A stretch of DNA of 64,000 nucleotides, taken from contig BRXU01000013.1 of assembly GCA_030267565.1 (NCBI GenBank), forward strand, positions 1,280,001-1,344,000, given 5' to 3'. The number at the start of each line of letters is the position of its first letter. Positions within the stretch are counted from its first letter, which is position 1. Shown piece after piece: positions 56,713 to 64,000 of this stretch. Source of the stretch: Pleodorina starrii (lineage: Eukaryota > Chlorophyta > Chlorophyceae > Chlamydomonadales > Volvocaceae). A model generated the notes under the pieces. The model was given only the letters and a program-made list of their open reading frames with translations, made no database searches and was not told the DNA's origin. Position numbers and translations under genes: made by a program.

Positions 56713-58567
56713 ATGAAGGCGCCACCGCTGGTCAGCGTCCTGATGCTGCACACGCTCCTTCTGCTACTGCTGCACCAATCTGGCAGCAGCTTCGCCCTGG
56801 GTCAGGGTCTGGGTCAGGGCGCCTCTGCCCCGGACTCGTCGTCGTTCCGCGCCAGGAGGGCTTTGACCCAAAGTAAGAGGCGCGCGCGCTCGAAGGTTAG
56901 AAGGAAACTCAGCGCGCACAGAGTCGTCGCACGCGCTGCTGCCTCTGTCGGGACTGCCAGGAATGCGCAGTGGGTTCGTCGGACAGCCGAGCGCCTGTGT
57001 CGATACAGACGGGGCGCCCCAAATTACATCCGAAATATCTGTGCAGCGGCGTCAACGGGCTTTGTTGTTTCAACGTCAAATACTCTTTTGTTGTCTGTTG
57101 CCGTTCACACTTTGCAAGTTTTTGTTCTTGGGTGGATTCGACTCGGTAAGCGCATGTTTCGAGGCTTCGAGACCCATGGGTCAGCGGGCGCGCCCGCTGC
57201 CTGGGCACATTGGCTTGGCGGATAAGACGTCAGTGTTCGGAAATGGTCATCACATGCCATGGGGCTGGAATGGCGATCGCCCTCATACATTATGAGCCCT
57301 GGCTGCGTCTTCGCCTTCTGCCGTGTCGCTGCTCCAGGCGAGCGGCCTAGCGTATACGTAATACGTAATAAACAATGGATAACTGCTCCGCTGCCCCTGT
57401 CCATTCAGGGCTTTAAGCCTTCGCACAAATGGAGAATTCTCGCAACATACCGGTATTTCAACGATAATTTGGGATCGCGAAGGGCAAGTAACCCGTAACC
57501 CCGACCAACTGAGCGTTCACCTGCACCCTCAATCATTCACCCGCCGTCCAGGTAATGGCGGCTGTCAGTACACGATCAAGTCCGGCGACACGCTGTACGC
57601 CCTCTCCCAGGTGTACGGCACTGACGTGGCCACGCTCCAGGCGCTGAACCCGGGAGTCGTACCCACCGCCCTGCAAGTCGGCCAGCTCATCAATGTGCCG
57701 TGCACCGGCGGCGGCCCTGCAGCCGGCGGCGCCCCGCAGCCCCCTCCATCATCATCCGGGTATGCTTCCACACGCCCCTGCGCACCCGACAGGCCTCAAG
57801 GTCTTCTCGTCAGGATGGAGCCCATGGCTGCCCATCTGTACTTCTTGAGCGCGCCCCAACTTGGCTTCACCTGCACCCCCCACCGTGTAACCCGCTCGCT
57901 GGCGGTGTTTCTGTTTCCACCAGCTGCGAAACGCACCCCTGCATTACGGTAACAGAAATGCACCGCTCGCGGATCGTCCGTTGTCCAAGTCTTGGGACGG
58001 AGATTTCCCACGGGATTTGTTTTAGGGCCCATGCCATCACGTACCCCCACGCACAATGCACATCCCCAGAGCATGAATTTTGCAATTATTGCATCGTTTT
58101 TGTGCGTGCTTGCACCTTGCAGAGAGGTGCTGTACTCGGGATCTGGCGACGGCACCTACTATTTCGACGTCCGAGGCAACTACTGCCCCCAGGACCCCAA
58201 CGGCTACCCGGAGAACGACGGCTACCCAGCCTGCGCGAGTTTCGACCCCAGCGGGTCCACATACCAGACACTCGCACAACTGGGATCCAACAACGTCGTC
58301 GCCATCGATCGCGACGTGCTGTCAGGCAACCGCGCCGGGTTGTGCGGCCGGAAGATCCTGGTTTTCAAGGACGGCGCGCCCGTGGCGGCGCCCGATGGCG
58401 GCGATTTCTTCGTGTGGGATGGATGTGAGGCGTGTGTTGGCGACGGCCGCATCGACTTGAGCGTCAGCGGGCTGCAGAGCGCGGAGCGCGACGCGTGCAC
58501 GCTGGGCGTGGTGCCGGGCATCAGCTGGCAGGTGGTGGATGAGGTGGTTAAGCCGTTCGTGCCGTAA
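56713..58567 (+). CDS. Secreted LysM and expansin/RlpA-like protein, 270 aa
   Basis: Three exons join in phase: 56713-56872, 57552-57759 and 58123-58567. Residues 1 to about 27 are a signal peptide with a leucine core. A LysM domain at about 58-102 (CQYTIKSGDTLYALSQVYG, then LQALNPGVVP and GQLINVPC) binds GlcNAc-type glycans in known families. After a Pro-rich linker, residues about 123-270 contain YSGSGDGTYYF, Cys-rich segments, NVVAIDRDVLSGN, LCGRKILV and VWDGCEACVGDGRIDLS. This pattern resembles the six-stranded double-psi beta-barrel of RlpA, barwin and expansins, with an Asp (in DGRIDLS) where those proteins keep a functional acid. It probably acts in the cell wall or extracellular space. 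The start is the ATG after the in-frame GTG at 56710. Confidence 0.85.
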
Positions 58568-58885
58568 CACTGTATTACAATACAGGCCACTCGTGCCATA
58601 CTAATAATGTATTAATGTTGCTGTAGATACGTAGCCGCCCAGGTCGTATCTTTCCACGTGTCGTACCGTTCCACAGCACTGATATAGAGTATGCTCTGTT
58701 GGGCTTCGCTCGGCTTCGGTCTTGCATGGTGTGCATGCAGTGGAAGCGATTTTTTCTGCGATAAGGCATGCTGTATATATATGTTGGAGAATATAGATTA
58801 TAGAATAGCAGCGACCTCGGTGACAGCTGACCAAATTTGAAGAGTTAGTCGCGACTTCCCGGCCGCGGTAAGCTGCAATTCAACC
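58568..58885. other. Junction between LysM gene and retrotransposon frame
   Basis: Only 318 bases separate the LysM stop from the first ATG of the retroelement frame. The interval is AT-rich, with 'tatatatatatg' at about 58772-58783, and has no open frame. The element's 5' end must lie here or inside the LysM 3' UTR. I could not find a target-site duplication because the other end is outside the window. Confidence 0.45.
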
Positions 58886-61800
58886 ATGCAAATGCTTGGA
58901 TTGCTCGTGCTAACCGTGTTCATCTTGGGCGCCTATGGCCGCACCGTGACCGAAGCGGGGACAATGGATGGGCTTAAGGTTCGGCGAAAGGCCGGCCTGC
59001 TCAAGGATCCAGAGTCCCAAGGGCTGAGGTCGGCGGATAAAAATGCGGTTTCAGATCTGGTTAGCCTTTTGAAAGAGCCGAACGAACAGGGACGCGAATT
59101 TCTCCTGGTCAATGTCGACAACGGACCACCGACCGCTGCAACGTTGATGCATACTCAGCTAAGTGTTGAAATAAACCGACTCTACGTCCCCGGAGCTACA
59201 CCAATGCGTGTCGACGCAGCAGACACCTTGGAAGCCACTCATGCCTGTAAGCAGGCAACCATAACCCAGCTAAATGAGCCCCACAATGCGCAAACCTCCC
59301 TATCGATTACCAACTACCACAGCGAAGCATACGTAGGCAGCGATATGGCTTGGCATAGTAATTCAACTCGGCGATGCGTAAGGCAAACCAGGCCCAGCCC
59401 ACGAGTGACCCCGACAGCAACCACTGACTTGCGATATGACAGCAAGAATTGCCACCTTTCAGCCAGCAACCATAAAGTAGGCGCCCAGGACACCAACCCA
59501 ATTGACCCTGGAGGGCCTCTGCCTCGACAAGACACCCCAGACAATGACATAGGACGGCACGCATACGATACCTCGAACACTTCCCTCGTATTGAAACGGC
59601 CTCCACCACCATCTAGCGGCGACACCACTCAGGGCGCGAAGGAACACTATGCTACGGACGCACTCACAGAGATGGTTATCAAGTCCAAAAACGTAATTAC
59701 CAATGGCAAACTAGACCAAAGATACGAGAGCTGTAAGGAGCCAACCGGCAGCAAGCTGACGAAGGGTCACATGCCGCCACATCGCCCGGAATGGAGCGCA
59801 TTAATGCCAGGGAACGCACGATGCATATCCTACCTAAGTAGAATGGCATATAAATCAGCAAATAACAGCCATGAAAGCAGCAATACGTGGATGAGGACAT
59901 TCGACACGCGTACGGGAGAAAGAGCCGGGCATATGGCAACCATAGAGATGCCGACGAGCCTGTCTTTACATACCGGCTATCCCCCACATCTTAGTTCGAA
60001 TCAGCCATGCACCGCTCATATGCAGCCGCCACAGTTCATAAGCAGACCTCTGCTGTTCGCCACAAACGGCGTTGATCTCCACACGGCGCGAGCCGACTCT
60101 CTCCCACTGCACCACAAGGCACTCGAAGGCCCGCCCCCTAGAGACGGACTAGAAGGACACGACAACCTGGCAGGCGTGAGTATCAGCCTGAGGGCCAGCA
60201 ATCAGGGCAGTCACAGTGCCACGACGACCGGCAGCACCCCTCGGGGGGCCGGCCCTGGGACATGGTGGGATCCCGCACAAACCGACCGAGGTGCGTGCGC
60301 CGCGAGCGACGCACAGATCTATGGTAACCGCGAGCCCACCTCACACAGCGTGAGAGGCCGGGAGCGACGGAACCCGAACGCGGTAGCCAGGACCAGCCTC
60401 TGGCTGCTGCGCCAGGCAGGCATGACCCTGCTCCACTGGATTCAGTTTGTAACGATGGCATACGTACAGTTTCATATCCTGTTATATCGTTACATGGTAC
60501 TGGCGCCCCTGGCCGTCGCCCTTGCCATGTATTGTGCACGCATTGCCGCTCTGAGCGCCATACACCTCGTACACATACTTAAGGCGGCGGTCCGACAAAC
60601 CTTGCAACCCAACAGAACGCGGCGGGTACACACCGAATGGACTCGAGCCGCCCATACAATACTACTCATGCCCCTCGCATTCACCCCAAGCGCCCTAAAC
60701 CTCGCCCTACAACCCCTGAACGACGTCGTCCACTATCTGCTCTCTGCATTCCTCCTGATCTGGGCGGGACGCCTGATCCTTGTAACACTAGTTCTACCCC
60801 GAGGTGCCGCCCTGCTCCGCACCGTACGACATGCCGTACACACCATACACGTCGGCACCCGCCAAGTATGGAGCGCACCCGGACCCCTTGCACATCAGCT
60901 GGCATTCTTCGCCATTCTCACCCTGATCTGCTGGCAACAGATCACAGGGGACATCATTGCACTATACCTCGCAGCCGGCATCCTCACCATCTCACGAGAT
61001 ATGCAGGCCACACCACCATTAGCACGCCGCGTGCACGGCCACGTCTGTGCCTGTGTTCTCGCCGGTTTGCTCACACACGTCCCAAGCACGAGTCAAGGCG
61101 CGGTTGCACCTCTCGCAACGGCGCTCGCTCTGCTGGTCTTGGACATCCCGAAAGCGACCCGCCTCAGCCGACCACAACATGAGCCCCAATACGGAGGGCC
61201 CGACGAGGGCACGACACGACACGCTGCAACACCTGCCCACACGACCGGCACAAACAACGCGCCGCGACGCCCCGAGGACGTCCCCTGGCCGCCACCGGAA
61301 CACCCGCCCGAACAGGCAACCCCCACCTACCACGAAAAGCAACGAGCGCAGATGTGCATGATTCACGCCATTAACAACCTGCTCGGGGGCCCGTACATCG
61401 ACCCAACCCACGTACTAAGCTACTGTCGTACCATGACAACACACATGCAGCAGCAAGGCCTCCATGCGGCGGCCGCCATCTGGAAGCACGCGCACAACCC
61501 CATCACGGGCCACTTCTCCACCATAGTGCTGAACCACTACCTACGCCACAACGTACGGATCCGCGACGCCAGCGGCAACACACCCCACGACACACACATC
61601 GCATCAGTGAGCACCGAGCTTCCGATCCGCAAAGGGGACCAGCTCGACACCCTCTGGGCACAACTCCCCCCCCACGCCCAAAGCTGGGGTTTCATAGTGC
61701 ATCTCGAAGGCCATGCTGTCGCAGTCCGAAGGCAACACACGCATTGGTTCATTATTGACTCGCAATCGCCGCGCCCGACACAGCTGACAACCAATTGGCC

Positions 61801-64000
61801 CCTCGCCCACGGCACTATCTACTGCCTCCAACACCGGCACAACAGCACCCCATGTCAAACACATGTCGACCTCCGGAATGTCACGCCACCTGAGCAATGG
61901 ACCGCAACCCTGGCGATCAACACACAGAACGGACCCGCCGCCACCATCACGGACACGACGGAACCGCACCAGACTAGCCACGACACACGCACACCACCGG
62001 AACCCACCCCCACCGAAGCGCTCCCCTCGCCCTCCCACGAGGGGAGAGCGACTGCAGAGCACGGGGCACCCCGGTACACCGCCGCTAGCCCAAACCCCAC
62101 CCCGATGGAGGTAGATGACGCGGGCTCCCCCGGAACCAAAGTACACATGCAACCGACGGACCCCGGAAGCCCCGAGGGCCCCCCGGCACATACCCCTGCC
62201 GACCCCAGCCCCATGGACACTGACGACGCAGAGCTGGATGCGGAAATCCCGCAGCCTCCGCCGGATGCCCACGACGCCGCGGGCGCCCCGCGGCCCGCGC
62301 AGCAAGACGTCCCTAGGCCCCGTAGAGCAACCGCGAATGCTCCTGAAGCGCGCCACGCCGACACGGGACGGGCCACCAGGCGCGCCCCCACTCCAGAGGC
62401 CGCGGCACCTGCACGCACCAGCAGAAAGCGGACCAGAAGGCAAGTAGGGCCCGCGCCCGCAACCCACACCATCACATATCACCTGCTCCGCATGCAAGGC
62501 CTCCCCATTCGGCAGGGCCATAACCGCACGGCCGCCGACGCACCGGACGGAGCCGAGACAACTGAGACATCGCAACACAACCCACCGAACCCGGCCCCCG
62601 ACCCGGTACGGCTGGCGGCGCACGGCACGACGCGCCCCATTCCGGAACGGGATGCAGCACGTCCACGCCCACGCAAGCGCCCAGCGGAAAGCTCCCCCCC
62701 TCCGCAGTCCCGCCCTAAACCAAAAACAGGACCTCAGCAACAACACATGACGAAATACGCCCACCCCAAAAAGCCAAAGACGGACACCCCCGCCGCACCT
62801 GCCAAGACGCCAGCGCAGACCGCCAGCGAGCCACCCCCCGCCGCACCCGGAGCACCGCCGATAGGCTATCTCAAACTCGTTACGATGAACACGCGAGGCC
62901 TGCAAGGGCACCGCGAGGGTATTTTGCGCCTAGTCGACGACCACAAGCCAGATGTGCTGGTGCTCACCGAAACCAAGCTAAGCGCCCACCATCGGCGCGC
63001 TATTGCAAGCATGAAGCACAGCATGCAGCCCTATCAGACCTACCTGAGCAACCGCCCGCATGTCGCCGACCGCGCCAATCGGGAAGCAGGCGTCCTGATC
63101 GGAGTGGCGGAGCGCTTCAGTAGACAGGGCAGCGCCACCGCAGAACCTATACCCACTGAACTGGAAGGGTACATAGGGCATGTGCGTATAGCCCCCCCGG
63201 CCAGCTCCGCCCTCCACATCATAGGGGTGTACTGCCCATCCGACTCCACCGCACGGCAGAGAATATACGAATATGGGCGAGCGGCCTCGGCGCACGCCAA
63301 AGCGAAGGGTGAACACCTGGTCATGGCGGGCGACTGGAACGCCGTGCTCAAAGCGAGTGACCGGTCGACAGGCATCTGCAACTCGGACGACAGGGCACAC
63401 AGATGCTTCTCGACGGACAACAACCTACAACCAGTAGACACCAGGCGACGAGAATACACCTACACGCAGACGCAACTCGGACTCGACACCCACCTGAGCC
63501 GCATCGACGACGTCCTCCTTGCTCCCCAAACCACCGCCGCTGTGGCCAAGGAGGGCAATGCATACGAACAAGTGTACGATTGTGGAGGCAACTTCGACCA
63601 CCGACCGCTGTGTACCCTCCTTCCCCTAGCGGGACTCCGCCTCTTCCCTGCCCCCGCTGCCCAGCCCCCCACAGACCTGAACCCCAGCTCATGGAGCCGC
63701 ATCCAGCTGCCCATCCTCAAAGAAAGCAAAGGCAAAGCACGCATGGAAATGGAGGCGACACTCACGGGCGCAATTACCCACCTGCTGGACGCTCTCCGCC
63801 CCGCGCACGAGACCATAACAGCCGCCTCCACCCAAATGGAGCGCGCCGCGGGCAAGGACCAGGCGCGGATGATCCTTGGCCACCTGCGCAATCACGAGGC
63901 CGTGCAAGCCACGAATGTCACTTCCCTAAGCCAAGAGCTTGGGACGCTCATGCTGCAATGCCTCGGCATCCTCGAAAGTCACTGCCAACAAAAACCCCCC
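58886..64000 (+). mobile_element. Dualen (RandI)-like non-LTR retrotransposon, intact 1705-codon frame, continues beyond the window
   Basis: One uninterrupted frame runs from ATG 58886 (in-frame stop at 58838) to the last base. Order: a hydrophobic N-terminus (MQMLGLLVLTVFILGAYG); about 490 residues of unrecognised polar sequence; hydrophobic helices at about 513-745; a cysteine-protease-like domain around 815-975; a Pro/Arg-rich linker; and an APE endonuclease from about 1330. Endonuclease residues include NTRG, Glu1362 in TETK, Asp1483 and Asn1485 in GDWNAV, a SRIDDVLL block, and Asp1570-His1571 in FDHRPL. Dualen elements of Chlamydomonas are described as encoding cysteine protease, APE, reverse transcriptase, RNase H and a restriction-like endonuclease, which fits this order; polymerase and later domains would lie downstream. 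Absence of any stop over 5.1 kb suggests a recently active copy. Confidence 0.88.
61328..61830 (+). other. Josephin-like cysteine-protease domain inside the retrotransposon frame
   Basis: The segment begins YHEKQRAQMCMIHAINNLLG, close to the Josephin (ataxin-3 type) motif in which the nucleophilic cysteine precedes H-x-x-N-N-L-L. Later come GHFSTIVLNHYL and LEGHAVAV, then HWFIIDSQ. Candidate catalytic residues are Cys824, His943 and Asp958. The His-to-Asp spacing of 15 equals the His-Asn spacing in ataxin-3, with Asp replacing Asn. The domain may cut ubiquitin or a ubiquitin-like modifier, or process the element's own polyprotein. Confidence 0.65.

Noticed and set aside
61604..62911. 435-codon open frame on the minus strand
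   Set aside because: It is the antisense shadow of the retrotransposon frame, which has protease and endonuclease motifs on the plus strand; the shadow is Arg/Gly/Cys-rich with no domain.
1..64000. CRISPR arrays, bacterial operons or Shine-Dalgarno sites
   Set aside because: The repeats found are simple tandem arrays without spacers, and the spliced genes and tRNA-Sec type are eukaryotic.

Overview
This window is nuclear DNA of a green alga, most likely a volvocine/chlamydomonadalean species (Chlamydomonas-Gonium-Volvox group). The grounds are: high GC with long Ala/Gly/Pro tracts, many short GT-AG introns that give phase-consistent gene models, intronic tetra- and pentanucleotide arrays, TGTAA motifs downstream of one gene, a large TKL receptor-kinase family, a eukaryotic selenocysteine tRNA, and retroelements of L1 and Dualen (RandI) type. 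I cannot name the species. Gene models were built by hand by joining exons whose reading phases agree; none has been checked against a transcript.

Layout: (1) 1-4896, minus: a receptor-like TKL kinase (RLK-A) running off the left edge. (2) About 5.5-9.2 kb: repeat-rich, gene-poor DNA with hairpins, a segmental duplication, a minisatellite and a relic His-Me/HNH nuclease. (3) 10136-14740, minus: a 504-aa MORN-repeat plus EF-hand-like protein. (4) 16098-22222, plus: an 885-aa low-complexity protein, head-to-head with (3). (5) 24073-28071, plus: a 719-aa thiamine-diphosphate enzyme of the acetolactate-synthase-like type. (6) 28729-32047, plus: a 417-aa U1/matrin-type zinc-finger protein with a tRNA-Sec gene antisense in one intron. 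(7) 33723-34481, minus: a tentative two-exon gene. (8) 34919-36526, plus: a 311-aa short-chain dehydrogenase. (9) About 37.9-41.2 kb, minus: a decayed L1-type LINE. (10) 41652-51422, plus: a second receptor-like TKL kinase (RLK-B), a paralogue of RLK-A with a doubled ectodomain. (11) About 51.4-56.7 kb: no convincing gene. (12) 56713-58567, plus: a secreted 270-aa LysM plus expansin/RlpA-like protein. (13) 58886 to the right edge, plus: one uninterrupted reading frame of 1705 codons belonging to a Dualen-like retrotransposon.

The most unusual object is the last one. A single intact frame carries an N-terminal hydrophobic segment, a long low-homology region, a cluster of hydrophobic helices, a Josephin-like cysteine-protease domain and then an APE-type endonuclease, with reverse transcriptase expected beyond the window. 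The two receptor kinases, the LysM protein and the intronic tRNA-Sec are the other points of interest. The cellular genes do not form an obvious pathway; each looks independently transcribed.
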